Shown here one piece after another: positions 4,850-13,355 of a stretch of DNA of 15,913 nucleotides. Within the stretch, counting starts at the first letter, position 1. The number at the start of each line of letters is the position of its first letter. The stretch is from Candidatus Galligastranaerophilus gallistercoris (GTDB lineage Bacteria; Cyanobacteriota; Vampirovibrionia; Gastranaerophilales; Gastranaerophilaceae), in contig DVJH01000152.1 of the NCBI GenBank assembly GCA_018710795.1, forward strand, positions 1-15,913. Direction: 5' to 3'. The notes under the pieces were generated by a model, which had not been told where the DNA came from, searched no databases, and saw only the letters and a list, made by a program, of their open reading frames with translations. Made by a program: the position numbers and the translations under genes.

Positions 4850-7462
4850 ATGTTTGATTTTGAAAAATTAACAAAAATAGGACAAAATGTCTTAATTGAA
4901 GCCCAGAATCTGGTAAAGATAAATAAAAACTCGTTTCTTGAACCTGCACATATTTTCCTTGCAATTTTAAATTCGTCAAATAACGAATCCGTAAATGAGT
5001 TTTTAGGCCGTCTGAAATTAGGCGGAAACCTTGTCAGGTCGGATGTTCAAAATTTAATTGAAACATACCCCAAAATATCCGATTCAACGGTGCAATTATA
5101 TTTTTCGAACAATTCGCTAAAATTAATGGATTTAGCTTTTGATTATGCAAAAAATATGAAAGATAAATTTGTATCTTATGAGCACATTGTTCTTGCATTA
5201 TCAAAATTTGTTCAGGAAGACAAAAACGAAGAAGGTTTAAAGAAGATATTCAACAAATTCAACATAACGGAATTAAACGTCTTAAATGCAATTAAAAATT
5301 TAAGAGGAGATAAAACCGTGAACAGTGAAAATGCAGATGAAGAATACAAAGTAATGGAAAAATATTCCATAGATTTAACCCAAAAAGCCCGTGAAGGGAA
5401 ATTGGACCCCGTTATAGGAAGAGATGAAGAAGTAAGAAGAATAATTCAGGTCCTGAACAGAAGAACAAAAAATAACCCCGTATTAATAGGCGAAGCGGGC
5501 GTAGGTAAAACGGCAATCGTTGAAGGGCTTGCACAAAGAATAATAAGAGGCGATGTCCCCGAGAGCCTTAAAGATACAAAACTTCTTGCTCTTGATATGG
5601 GCGCTCTTGTTGCGGGCGCAAAATTCAGGGGCGAATTTGAAGAAAGATTAAAAAAGGTCATAGATGAAATTCAAAAATCCCAAGGACAGATAATTTTATT
5701 TATTGATGAATTGCATACCGTAGTGGGTCTGGGCGCAGCCGAAGGTTCAACCGATGCGGGAAACCTTTTAAAACCTATGCTTGCAAGAGGTGAAATTAGA
5801 ACCGTAGGCGCCACAACAATTAATGAATACAGAAAATATATAGAAAAAGACCCTGCCTTAGAAAGACGTTTTCAGCCCGTTCTGGTTGATGAACCGTCGG
5901 TCGAAGCAACGATTTCGATTTTAAGAGGATTAAAAGAAAAATATGAAGTCCACCACGGGGTTAGAATTAAAGATTCCGCCCTTGTTGCGGCGGCAGTTTT
6001 ATCAAACAGATATATAACGGACAGATTTCTGCCCGATAAAGCAATAGATTTGGTTGATGAAGCAGCATCATCCGTCAGAATTGAAATTGATTCAATGCCT
6101 GAAGAACTTGATAAGCTTGAAAGGCAAAAACTTCAATTGCAAATTGAACTTGAAAGCTTAAAAGAAGATAACGACACCGAAAAAATTCAAAGAGTAACAA
6201 AAGCACTGGATGAAGTTTCAAAACAGGCAGACGTTTTAAAAGAACAGTGGCTTAAAGAAAAATCATCATTAAATGACGAAGTTTCGATTAAACAGGAAAT
6301 CGAAAGAACAAAAGTAGAAATAGATAACGCCGAAAGACAGGCCAACCTTGAACAGGCAGCAAAATTAAAATACGGCAAACTGCCCGAATTAATGAAAAAA
6401 CTCGAAGAAGCGCAAAATAACGGGAACAAAAAAGAAAAAAACACGCTTTTAAGAGAAGAAATAACCGATGAAGATATAGCGGAGGTTGTTTCAAAATGGA
6501 CGGGTGTTCCCGTTTCAAAACTCGTTGAATCGGAAAACGAAAAACTTCTTAAAATGGAAGAAGTTCTCCATAAACGTGTTATCGGGCAAAATGAAGCGGT
6601 CGGCGTCGTATCGGATTCAATCCGCCGCGCGCGTTCCGGTTTAAAAGACCCGAAACGCCCGATTGGAACGTTTTTATTCCTCGGACCCACGGGCGTAGGT
6701 AAAACCGAACTTGCAAAAGCATTATCCGAATTTATGTTTCAGGATGAAGACGCTTTGATTAGAATTGATATGTCCGAATATATGGAAAAACATTCCGTTG
6801 CAAGACTTATAGGCGCACCCCCCGGATATGTCGGATATGATGAAGGCGGACAATTAACCGAAAAAGTAAGAAGAAAACCGTATTCGGTTATATTGTTTGA
6901 TGAAATCGAAAAAGCACACTATGACGTCTTTAACATAATGCTTCAAATCTTTGATGACGGCAGATTAACCGATTCCAAAGGAAGAACCGTTGATTTTAAA
7001 AATACGATTATAATCTTAACATCAAATATCGGTTCCGACATTATTTTGGACAGGGCCGTAAAAGGTCTTTTATCGGCGGATGAAAAAGAAAAAACGAAAG
7101 AAGAAGTAAAAGAAAGATTAAAAGAACACTTCCGCCCCGAATTCTTAAACAGAATAGATGAAACCGTTTATTTTGAAGCCTTAACGCTTGATGATTTGAA
7201 TAAAATCGTTGATATTCAGGTTAATTATTTAAGAAATCTGCTGCAGGAAAGAAAAATCGATTTTGAAATCACGCCCGACGCTAAAGACAAACTTGCCCTC
7301 GAAGGGTATAACCCCATCTACGGTGCAAGACCCTTAAAGCGTGTAATAAGACAAAAAATCGAAAACCCTCTGTCAAAAGCAATCTTAAAAGGTGAATTTA
7401 CGGACGGGGATAAAATAATAATTGATGTAAAAGATGATGAAATTATATTTAATAAAGGATAA
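4850..7462 (+). CDS. clpB: ATP-dependent disaggregase ClpB (Hsp100)
   Basis: 870-residue cytoplasmic AAA+ chaperone that threads aggregated proteins through a hexameric ring, working with DnaK/DnaJ/GrpE (family knowledge). The domain order is complete. The N domain is residues 1-145. AAA-1 has Walker A GEAGVGKT (214-221), Walker B FIDE (284-287) and Arg fingers in ALERRF. The M coiled coil spans about 413-527. AAA-2 has Walker A GPTGVGKT (612-619), Walker B FDE (683-685) and pore loop GYVGYDEGG. The D2-small C-terminus ends FNKG. The full M domain and the lack of a ClpP-binding IGF-type loop favour ClpB over ClpA or ClpC. Start ATG 4850 has GAGG at 4840-4843; the in-frame TTG at 4838 overlaps that site and is rejected. 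No CIRCE element or clear promoter is seen in the 83 bp upstream. It ends in a strong bidirectional terminator. Confidence 0.97.
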   Translation: MFDFEKLTKIGQNVLIEAQNLVKINKNSFLEPAHIFLAILNSSNNESVNEFLGRLKLGGNLVRSDVQNLIETYPKISDSTVQLYFSNNSLKLMDLAFDYAKNMKDKFVSYEHIVLALSKFVQEDKNEEGLKKIFNKFNITELNVLNAIKNLRGDKTVNSENADEEYKVMEKYSIDLTQKAREGKLDPVIGRDEEVRRIIQVLNRRTKNNPVLIGEAGVGKTAIVEGLAQRIIRGDVPESLKDTKLLALDMGALVAGAKFRGEFEERLKKVIDEIQKSQGQIILFIDELHTVVGLGAAEGSTDAGNLLKPMLARGEIRTVGATTINEYRKYIEKDPALERRFQPVLVDEPSVEATISILRGLKEKYEVHHGVRIKDSALVAAAVLSNRYITDRFLPDKAIDLVDEAASSVRIEIDSMPEELDKLERQKLQLQIELESLKEDNDTEKIQRVTKALDEVSKQADVLKEQWLKEKSSLNDEVSIKQEIERTKVEIDNAERQANLEQAAKLKYGKLPELMKKLEEAQNNGNKKEKNTLLREEITDEDIAEVVSKWTGVPVSKLVESENEKLLKMEEVLHKRVIGQNEAVGVVSDSIRRARSGLKDPKRPIGTFLFLGPTGVGKTELAKALSEFMFQDEDALIRIDMSEYMEKHSVARLIGAPPGYVGYDEGGQLTEKVRRKPYSVILFDEIEKAHYDVFNIMLQIFDDGRLTDSKGRTVDFKNTIIILTSNIGSDIILDRAVKGLLSADEKEKTKEEVKERLKEHFRPEFLNRIDETVYFEALTLDDLNKIVDIQVNYLRNLLQERKIDFEITPDAKDKLALEGYNPIYGARPLKRVIRQKIENPLSKAILKGEFTDGDKIIIDVKDDEIIFNKG

Positions 7463-7476
7463 AATAATCACAAATT

Positions 7477-7507
7477 AAAAATCGGCTCAAATGAGCCGAT
7501 TTTTTTT
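7477..7507. terminator. bidirectional terminator between clpB and the CorC-like gene
   Basis: Inverted repeat with 13-base arms (7477-7489 and 7492-7504). Realistically it is a 12 bp stem with GC core ATCGGCTC and a 4-nt loop. It continues into T runs on the plus strand (to 7507) and an A run that serves the minus strand. It lies 14 nt after the clpB stop and just before the convergent gene's stop at 7510. Confidence 0.9.
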
Positions 7508-7509
7508 AA

Positions 7510-8877
7510 TTAATTATTTTCAGATACCGCCTCTTCTTCATCAACGGGTTCTTCTTTTTTCGGTGCCACTATTTTAATTTTTACTATCCTTGCGCCATCA
7601 GTTTTAACGACCCTGAATTCAAAGCCGTCAATATTACAAACGTCGCCCTCTTTTGCAATGTGCCCCAAATATTTAATAACAAGCCCGCCGATTGTTTCAA
7701 TATCTTCGTCCTCAACCTCGTTTTGAGCTTCAAGGTTAAAGTAGTCGTTAAATTCGTCAATTCTAAACATTGCGTTTGCAATATATTCTCTGTCGCCTAT
7801 TTGTTTAATGTCGGCTTCTTCTTCGTCAAATTCGTCCTGAACTTCGCCTACGATTTCTTCCAGCACGTCTTCCATCGTAATTAACCCCGAAACGCCGCCG
7901 AATTCATCAATTACAAGCGCCATTTGAGATTTTTTCTGTTTAAATTCATGAACGAGTTTATCTACCGTCAAAGTTTCAGGCACCAAAAGCGCGGGTCTTA
8001 CGATTTTTCTTAAATTAATTTCTTTTCCTTCAACAACAAGGGGGTATAAATCTTTTAAGTGTAATATACCGACCACTTTGTCCAAATCTTCTTCATAAAC
8101 GGGATATCTTGTATACTGGTTTTCAATCGTTAAATTTTTCAATTCTTCCTGAGTGATATCAACGGGAATTGAAACAACGTCGGGCCTCGGGACCATAACC
8201 TGTTTGGCAAGAATATCTGAAAACTTAAATACGTTTTGCAGAATTTCTTTTTCGGTATCGTTTAAAACGCCCTCTTTATGCGATTCATCAATAATCATAT
8301 CAAGTTCTTCAACCGTATGAACAAGATGTCCCACATGCGCCGGCGGAATTTTCATTAAAGATAAAAGCCAGTTGCCAAAGCCGTTTAAAAGGAAAATAAA
8401 CGGTGTAAAAATTTTTGTAATAAACGCCATCGGTTTTGCAACGATTAATGCCGTCCTTTCGGGGTGTTGGATTGCAACTGACTTAGGCATTAATTCGCCG
8501 ATAACCACATGCAAAAACGTAATTAAAGAAAATGCAATCGTAACGGCAACCGAATGCGTTGCAAACGAGCGCATCGATTCGGGGAAAAACCCGAAAACGG
8601 GTTCTATTATTTTAACAAGGGTTGCTTCGCCGACCCACCCGAGGCCTATACTTGCAATCGTAATGCCCAATTGAACCGCAGCAATTGACCTGTCAAGATG
8701 GTTAATTGAATCAAGCGCAATTTTTGCAAGCTTGTCGCCTTCTTTTGAAAGCTGGGAAATTCTTGTTTTCCTGACCGATACAAGCGCAAACTCCGTTGCC
8801 ACAAAAAACCCGTTTGCAAATAACAACAATGCTACAACTAATAAATTAAATCCTATTGGTCCTGTTTCAGGGTGCAT
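7510..8877 (-). CDS. CNNM/CorC-HlyC family transporter with CBS domains
   Basis: 455-residue inner-membrane protein. It has an N-terminal DUF21/CNNM domain with four hydrophobic segments (about 8-30, 65-85, 105-127, 145-175), including ATEFALVSVRKTRI (27-40) and GELMPKSVA (127-135), a hallmark of the family. A tandem CBS pair follows (about 225-345, with VMVPRPDV and LVIDEFGG), then a CorC_HlyC C-terminal domain (about 358-436) and an acidic tail. Family members act in magnesium or cobalt efflux/homeostasis or polyamine export. Which applies here cannot be told, and the older label hemolysin is misleading. Start ATG 8877 has CGGGAAT about 5 nt upstream and a near-perfect promoter at 8906-8934. 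It appears monocistronic and convergent with clpB. Confidence 0.93.
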   Translation of the reverse strand: MHPETGPIGFNLLVVALLLFANGFFVATEFALVSVRKTRISQLSKEGDKLAKIALDSINHLDRSIAAVQLGITIASIGLGWVGEATLVKIIEPVFGFFPESMRSFATHSVAVTIAFSLITFLHVVIGELMPKSVAIQHPERTALIVAKPMAFITKIFTPFIFLLNGFGNWLLSLMKIPPAHVGHLVHTVEELDMIIDESHKEGVLNDTEKEILQNVFKFSDILAKQVMVPRPDVVSIPVDITQEELKNLTIENQYTRYPVYEEDLDKVVGILHLKDLYPLVVEGKEINLRKIVRPALLVPETLTVDKLVHEFKQKKSQMALVIDEFGGVSGLITMEDVLEEIVGEVQDEFDEEEADIKQIGDREYIANAMFRIDEFNDYFNLEAQNEVEDEDIETIGGLVIKYLGHIAKEGDVCNIDGFEFRVVKTDGARIVKIKIVAPKKEEPVDEEEAVSENN

Positions 8878-8905
8878 TTTTTATTCCCGTAATAATCCTT
8901 AGTTT

Positions 8906-8934
8906 ATTATATTATTAAAACGATTTTTTTACAA
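8906..8934 (-). promoter_or_regulatory. predicted promoter of the CorC-like gene
   Basis: Minus strand TTGTAA (8929-8934), exactly 17 bp, then consensus TATAAT (8906-8911). It gives a leader of roughly 20-25 nt before ATG 8877. Confidence 0.7.
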
Positions 8935-9030
8935 ATTTTAAACCGTTTCTTCATATAATCCTATTATTAGAAAAGTCGGCAATGTTTTTTATCTTGAACT
9001 TTCTTAAAATTTAAAAAAAGGAAGTTTAAA

Positions 9031-9369
9031 ATGAAAAAATTTTTTATTCTTATTTGTTGTTTGTTTTTACCGCTCAAAGCATTTTCATATGAAATTTATG
9101 ATGCGGACTGGTGCAGAAAAAACGGCGGTGTTATTGAATTTGATATTAATCAAAATATTAATTTTAACTGTATAACGCTTGACTTTAAAACAACTCCTTA
9201 TATAAAAGAAGTGTATAATATTTTATGCATTCCTTATTATTCTTCAATTATGAGCAATAAAGAGCCGTTATTTCTAAAACTTGTATACGGATTTGAAAAC
9301 AAAGAAAGTTCAATATTTGATACGTATAACTGGAAAATCACCGAAAACGAACTTTTAAGATATATTTAA
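9031..9369 (+). CDS. 112-residue predicted secreted protein of unknown function
   Basis: MKKFFILICCLFLPLKAFS is a typical Sec signal peptide with predicted cleavage after AFS (17-19), leaving a 93-residue exported protein. The mature part has DADWCRKNGGVIEF (24-37), NCIT (46-49) and PYYSS (68-72). Two cysteines (28, 47) could form a disulfide; a third is at 66. The pattern WC..NGG..E...C.T...YY resembles, from memory, a family of short proteins with WC...GG..E and DCLT..YAIE.DFA motifs. The acidic residues that follow CLT in that family are not conserved here, so the link is weak. AAAGGAAG lies 6 nt before the ATG, which supports the start. The stop is directly followed by a GC-rich terminator. 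It is divergent from the CorC-like gene; no clear plus-strand promoter was identified. Confidence 0.8.
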   Translation: MKKFFILICCLFLPLKAFSYEIYDADWCRKNGGVIEFDINQNINFNCITLDFKTTPYIKEVYNILCIPYYSSIMSNKEPLFLKLVYGFENKESSIFDTYNWKITENELLRYI

Positions 9370-9372
9370 AAA

Positions 9373-9396
9373 AAGCCCCCGCTAAAGCGGGGGCTT
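9373..9396. terminator. bidirectional terminator between the secreted-protein gene and serA
   Basis: A perfect 10 bp stem (arm AAGCCCCCGC) with a 4-nt loop. On the minus strand it runs into seven T residues, a strong terminator for serA, whose stop is at 9401. On the plus strand the tail TTAATTTTAT is weaker. It begins only 3 nt after the stop of the 112-residue gene. Confidence 0.92.
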
Positions 9397-9400
9397 AATT

Positions 9401-10987
9401 TTATAATCCTATAAACTTTGAACCGTGAATATCTTTTATATTGTCAATTTTTAACAAAGTTTCTTTATCTACTTTATCATCGGTGTTTATTATCATCAAG
9501 CTTACATCGTCCGATGAATTTTGTTTTTGCGCCACCTGCATTTTGGAAATGTTTACGTTATCGTTTCCGAGAACCACCGCAACCTGGGCAATCATATTGG
9601 GCTGATTTTTATGAGGAACAAGAAGCATATATTTATCGGGTTCGATTGAAGTTATGTAATCGTTTAATTTAACTATTCTTGCAACGTTTTGCGCAATCAA
9701 TGCTCCCTGAACTTCAACACAGTCTTTATCCCCCTGAAGCTTAACCGTGATTGAACCTATGTAATCGGTTGATTGTTCGGATTTTTTGGTGGAAATATTT
9801 ATGCCTCTTTGTTTTGCAATAAAGGGCGCATTTACATAATTAACCCCGACAAGGTTTGAAGATAAAACGCCTTTTAATACCGCAACTTCCAGAGGCGAAA
9901 CATCAATATTTGCAAGAGTTCCCTTAACTTCAATTTCAATTCCTCTTAAATTGCCTTCTAAAATCTGCGATGCGATTTTTGAAATGCTTTCTGCAATCGG
10001 CATATAGTCTTTAACGGGTTCGAGTTTTTGAGGTTTTAAAGACGGGATGTTAACCGCGCTTGCGGCGTCCCCGCCCGATAAAACTTCTTTAACCTGATTT
10101 GCAACATCCAATGCAACGTTTATTTGCGCCTCATCCGTGCTTGCACCCAAATGCGGCGTTAATACTACATTTTTTCCGAATTTAATCAGAGGGCAGTTTT
10201 GAATATTCTTTTCATCTTCATAAACATCAATTGCGCATGACGCAACCTGACCGGATTCAAGGGCTTCGCATAACGCTTTTTCGTCTATTATTCCGCCTCT
10301 TGCACAATTTATGAGTCTGACGCCTTTTTTCATTCTGTTGATTGTGTTTGTATTGATTAAAGATGTTGTTTCTTTGGTTTTTGGCGTATGGACGGTTATA
10401 AAATCGGGAATCGGCCAGAAATCATCAAGGTGCTCAATATATTTTCCGCCGAATTTTTCAACGTATTCTTTTGTTGCATAAGGGTCAAAAACAACAAGCT
10501 TCATTCCGAGCGCAAGCGCAACCTGCCCCACATGCTGTCCGATTTTTCCGAAACCTATAATCCCCAATGTTTTTCCGAAAACTTCAACACCCGTAAACTT
10601 TGACCTTTCCCATAAACCCTGTTTAACGGAAGCATCCGCAACGGGAATATTTCTGTTCATTGCCATCATCATTGCGATTGTATGCTCTGCCGCCGCATTT
10701 GTATTGCCGTCAGGTGAATTTACGACAATAATGCCTTTTTTTGTTGCCGCATCAAGATCAATATTATCAACACCGACGCCCGCTCTTCCTATAATTTTCA
10801 TGTTTTTGGCAGCTTCAATAATTTTTGCGGTAACTTTTGTCTGGCTTCTGACCAAAAGCGCGTCATACTGCCCTATAATTTCAATAAGTTTATCTTCGTC
10901 CATTGTGGGAAGATTATCGACTTCAGCCACTTTTGATACTATATTTACCGCAGCTTCGTTTATTTTGTCGGTGATTAATACTTTCAT
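9401..10987 (-). CDS. serA: D-3-phosphoglycerate dehydrogenase (long form)
   Basis: 528-residue cytoplasmic enzyme oxidising 3-phosphoglycerate to 3-phosphohydroxypyruvate with NAD, the first step of serine synthesis. It contains an N-terminal substrate/nucleotide region with GRAGVGVDNID (67-77), NAD-binding GFGKIG (145-150), and catalytic Arg230 (NCARGG), Glu259 and His279 (TPHLGAS). An intervening ASB domain spans about 322-445 and a C-terminal ACT domain about 455-528. This is the ~526-residue type; the ACT domain may give serine feedback (family knowledge). The usual E-P after the catalytic Glu is E-K. Start ATG 10987 has AGAGG 8 nt upstream. It lies 91 nt after the GNAT gene in the same direction. 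A likely separate promoter with an 18-bp palindrome over its -10 suggests transcriptional control independent of the rib genes. Confidence 0.96.
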   Translation of the reverse strand: MKVLITDKINEAAVNIVSKVAEVDNLPTMDEDKLIEIIGQYDALLVRSQTKVTAKIIEAAKNMKIIGRAGVGVDNIDLDAATKKGIIVVNSPDGNTNAAAEHTIAMMMAMNRNIPVADASVKQGLWERSKFTGVEVFGKTLGIIGFGKIGQHVGQVALALGMKLVVFDPYATKEYVEKFGGKYIEHLDDFWPIPDFITVHTPKTKETTSLINTNTINRMKKGVRLINCARGGIIDEKALCEALESGQVASCAIDVYEDEKNIQNCPLIKFGKNVVLTPHLGASTDEAQINVALDVANQVKEVLSGGDAASAVNIPSLKPQKLEPVKDYMPIAESISKIASQILEGNLRGIEIEVKGTLANIDVSPLEVAVLKGVLSSNLVGVNYVNAPFIAKQRGINISTKKSEQSTDYIGSITVKLQGDKDCVEVQGALIAQNVARIVKLNDYITSIEPDKYMLLVPHKNQPNMIAQVAVVLGNDNVNISKMQVAQKQNSSDDVSLMIINTDDKVDKETLLKIDNIKDIHGSKFIGL

Positions 10988-11027
10988 CTGTGCATCCTCT
11001 TTTTCTTTTATTTCCTTTAAATAAAGC

Positions 11028-11045
11028 CGATATCATATGATATCG
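11028..11045. promoter_or_regulatory. 18-bp perfect palindrome, candidate operator for serA
   Basis: CGATATCATATGATATCG is a perfect inverted repeat with no spacer, centred 50 bp before the serA ATG. It overlaps the predicted -10 at 11037-11042. There is no U tract, so it is not a terminator. The symmetry and position fit a dimeric repressor site; the regulator is unknown. Confidence 0.5.
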
Positions 11046-11065
11046 CTCTATTAAATCCTTCTTAA
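11037..11065 (-). promoter_or_regulatory. predicted serA promoter
   Basis: Minus strand TTAAGA (-35, 11060-11065), 17 bp, then TATCAT (-10, 11037-11042, five of six consensus bases). It starts about 14 bp after the stop of the GNAT gene and gives a leader near 43 nt. Confidence 0.5.
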
Positions 11066-11078
11066 AACCCGAATTTTT

Positions 11079-12059
11079 TTATGATACCGACTGCGGCAAA
11101 AACGCCTGCGGGTATGTATATGTCAGCTTAAAGCCCATTTGTTTATACATCTTCATTGCGGGCGCATTATCGTAATCGGTGCTTACGTTAAGTTGATTTA
11201 CGGCAATTATACCTTGTCTGTTCAGCTTAATAATTTCTTCAACGGTTTGTTTAAGCATAACTTCGGATAACCCCAAACCCCTGTGCTCGGGTAAAATTCC
11301 GACCAGAGGAATATTTGCAATCTCCGTTCCCGTTATGTTTGCAAGGCAAAAACCGACAACCGAATTTTCATGCAGCAAAATTCTTGAAGCGGTATCCAAA
11401 AACCTGCCGTAAATTTCTTCCGTGATTTTATTTGTAATGTCATCCGCTCCTTTAAGGGTTTTAAACCTCGGGTCAAAATAAACATCCGTTGTATTAATAA
11501 ATGATTTATAAATACAATCTCTTAATTCTTCTTTGTATATTTCTCTGTAAGGAACAATTTTATATCCTATGGGAAGGTCGGTAAATCTTATTTTTTCAAG
11601 AGTTTTTGTTTCTTTTTTATCCGTAACGGGAAAATCCAAAACGGCGAGATTTACAAAATGAAAACCGTAGCTTCTTATCGTATCTTTAAAATCTTCCTGC
11701 CGGCCGAGCATGGGATAGCTTACAAGGCATGTTCTTCTTATATCTTTCGTTTCTCTCAAAAAAGCTTCAAGAAGCCTTTTTTTCTTTTCGTTGTGGTTTT
11801 CATCCCCGAGACAATGAATTATATATAATTCAATTGCATCTTCCTGCGCCGTTGAATATGCAAGAAACCCCGTCGGAATTGCACCTTCAAGAAGAATAAT
11901 GCATTTAATAATGCCTTTGTTGAAGTAATCCAAAAAATCATTATATTCGAGCGGCTCTAACTCAAAACGATAATCCTTTTTGCAATTAACACGAAAATCG
12001 TTATATGCGCCCATAAAAATTTTAAAATATTTTTCAGATAATACTTCCGTTTGATACAT
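11079..12059 (-). CDS. tandem GNAT-fold N-acetyltransferase-like protein
   Basis: 326-residue cytoplasmic protein. The C-terminal half is a clear GNAT domain with acetyl-CoA loop VGILPEHRGLGLSEVML (about 253-269) and the following STDYDNAPAMKMYKQMGF. The N-terminal half also looks like a GNAT fold (PTGFLAY, IELYIIHC, SYGFHFVNLAVLDF) but lacks the R-x-x-G-x-G loop, so only the second half probably binds acetyl-CoA. The acceptor is unknown. The ATG at 12059 is preferred because AAGGA lies upstream at usable (11 nt) spacing. The in-frame ATG at 12071 has AAGG immediately adjacent, with no spacing; it remains possible and would add four residues. The gene begins 14 nt after the ribBA stop and is probably in the rib transcript. 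No pathway link to riboflavin or serine can be shown. Confidence 0.85.
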   Translation of the reverse strand: MYQTEVLSEKYFKIFMGAYNDFRVNCKKDYRFELEPLEYNDFLDYFNKGIIKCIILLEGAIPTGFLAYSTAQEDAIELYIIHCLGDENHNEKKKRLLEAFLRETKDIRRTCLVSYPMLGRQEDFKDTIRSYGFHFVNLAVLDFPVTDKKETKTLEKIRFTDLPIGYKIVPYREIYKEELRDCIYKSFINTTDVYFDPRFKTLKGADDITNKITEEIYGRFLDTASRILLHENSVVGFCLANITGTEIANIPLVGILPEHRGLGLSEVMLKQTVEEIIKLNRQGIIAVNQLNVSTDYDNAPAMKMYKQMGFKLTYTYPQAFLPQSVS

Positions 12060-12073
12060 TAATATTGTCATCC

Positions 12074-13339
12074 TTAATTTACGCTAATTATATCACAAAG
12101 ATTTTTTATATCTTCCAACTTAACCTTTTCATTGTTTACATCTTTATACATATGCTTCATTCTGTTGATTTTTGTTTGAATGTATTTCTTGTTAAATTCG
12201 GTTATTTTAGGCTCAATTGCGACAATTTCTCTTATTTTTAAACCATAACCCGTCAGCGCCACGATTTTTTTCGGGTTGTTTGTTATAAGGTCAAATTCCC
12301 CGTATCCCAAATCGACAAGAATTTGTGCGCCGGTGCCGTAGTTTCTTAAATCCGATTTAAATCCCAAAGATATGTTGGCATCAACCGTATCCTGCCCCAT
12401 ATCCTGCAATTTATACGCTTTTAATTTATTAATTAAACCTATCCCTCTTCCTTCATGGTCTCTTATATATACAACGGCGCCCTTGCCGTAATTTGATATC
12501 ATCTTTAAAGAATCCGTAAGCTGCTGGTTGCAATCGCATTTTAAGCTGTGGAAAATATCACCCGTAAGACATTCCGAATGCATTCTGACCAAAGGAACCT
12601 TATCGGTTTTATCATCCGCAACAAGTGCCACATGTTCAACACCCGTAAGTTCATCTAAATACCCGAATATTTCAAAATTTCCGAATTCCGTAGGCAGAGG
12701 CGTTTGAATCATTCTTTTTATATGCCTTTCAAACCCGAGGCGGTATTCAATTAAATCGGCAACCGTAACAATTTTAATGCCGTGATTTTTTGCAAACTCA
12801 AATAAATCGTCCCTTCTTGCCATTGTGCCGTCATCGTTTGTTATTTCGCATATAACACCCATAGGTTTTAACCCCGCAAGCCTTGCCAGATCAACCGCGG
12901 TTTCCGTGTGCCCCGCTCTTTTTAAAACCCCGCCTTCTTTTGCAATTAAAGGAAAGATATGCCCCGGGCGCCTTAAATCTTCGGGTTTTGAATTGTTATC
13001 GGCAATAACTTCGATTGTTTTTGCACGGTCAAATGCCGAAATTCCCGTTGTTACGCCGAATTTAGGATCGGCATCAACGCTTTGGGTAAAATTTGTGCCC
13101 TTTATATCGGTATTATGTTCAACCATAGGCGTTATATTTAATTTATCCGCAACATCTTTTGTTAATGCAAGGCAAACAAGCCCCCTGCAATTTTTAATCA
13201 TAAAATTTATTTTTTCGGGCGTTATAAATTGAGCGGGATAGATTAAATCTCCTTCGTTTTCCCTGTCCTCATCATCCGCCACTATAACAGGGTTTCCCTT
13301 TTTAAATTCTTCAATTGCTTCTTTAATTGTATTAAACAT
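12074..13339 (-). CDS. ribBA: bifunctional DHBP synthase / GTP cyclohydrolase II
   Basis: 421-residue riboflavin enzyme with two fused domains. RibB (1-205) converts ribulose 5-phosphate to dihydroxybutanone phosphate, with acidic metal site DDEDRENEGD (22-31), RRPGHIFPL and RAGHTETAVDL. RibA (206-421) opens GTP to the pyrimidine precursor, with zinc ligands C257, C268 and C270 in HSECLTGDIF..KCDC and RDHEGRGIGL (293-302). All key residues are present in both halves, so both activities are expected. Start ATG 13339 follows GAGAGG at 13348-13353, 8 nt away. A longer frame beginning with TTG at 13372 would overlap ribE and adds residues atypical of the family, so it is rejected. It lies 16 nt after the ribE stop, in an operon with ribE. 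Confidence 0.96.
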   Translation of the reverse strand: MFNTIKEAIEEFKKGNPVIVADDEDRENEGDLIYPAQFITPEKINFMIKNCRGLVCLALTKDVADKLNITPMVEHNTDIKGTNFTQSVDADPKFGVTTGISAFDRAKTIEVIADNNSKPEDLRRPGHIFPLIAKEGGVLKRAGHTETAVDLARLAGLKPMGVICEITNDDGTMARRDDLFEFAKNHGIKIVTVADLIEYRLGFERHIKRMIQTPLPTEFGNFEIFGYLDELTGVEHVALVADDKTDKVPLVRMHSECLTGDIFHSLKCDCNQQLTDSLKMISNYGKGAVVYIRDHEGRGIGLINKLKAYKLQDMGQDTVDANISLGFKSDLRNYGTGAQILVDLGYGEFDLITNNPKKIVALTGYGLKIREIVAIEPKITEFNKKYIQTKINRMKHMYKDVNNEKVKLEDIKNLCDIISVN

Positions 13340-13355
13340 GGGTTTTGCCTCTCTT

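Noticed and set aside
6187..6690. 167-codon minus-strand open frame inside clpB
   Set aside because: Antisense shadow of the coiled-coil region, Ser/Phe-rich as expected from reversed Glu/Lys codons; no independent support.
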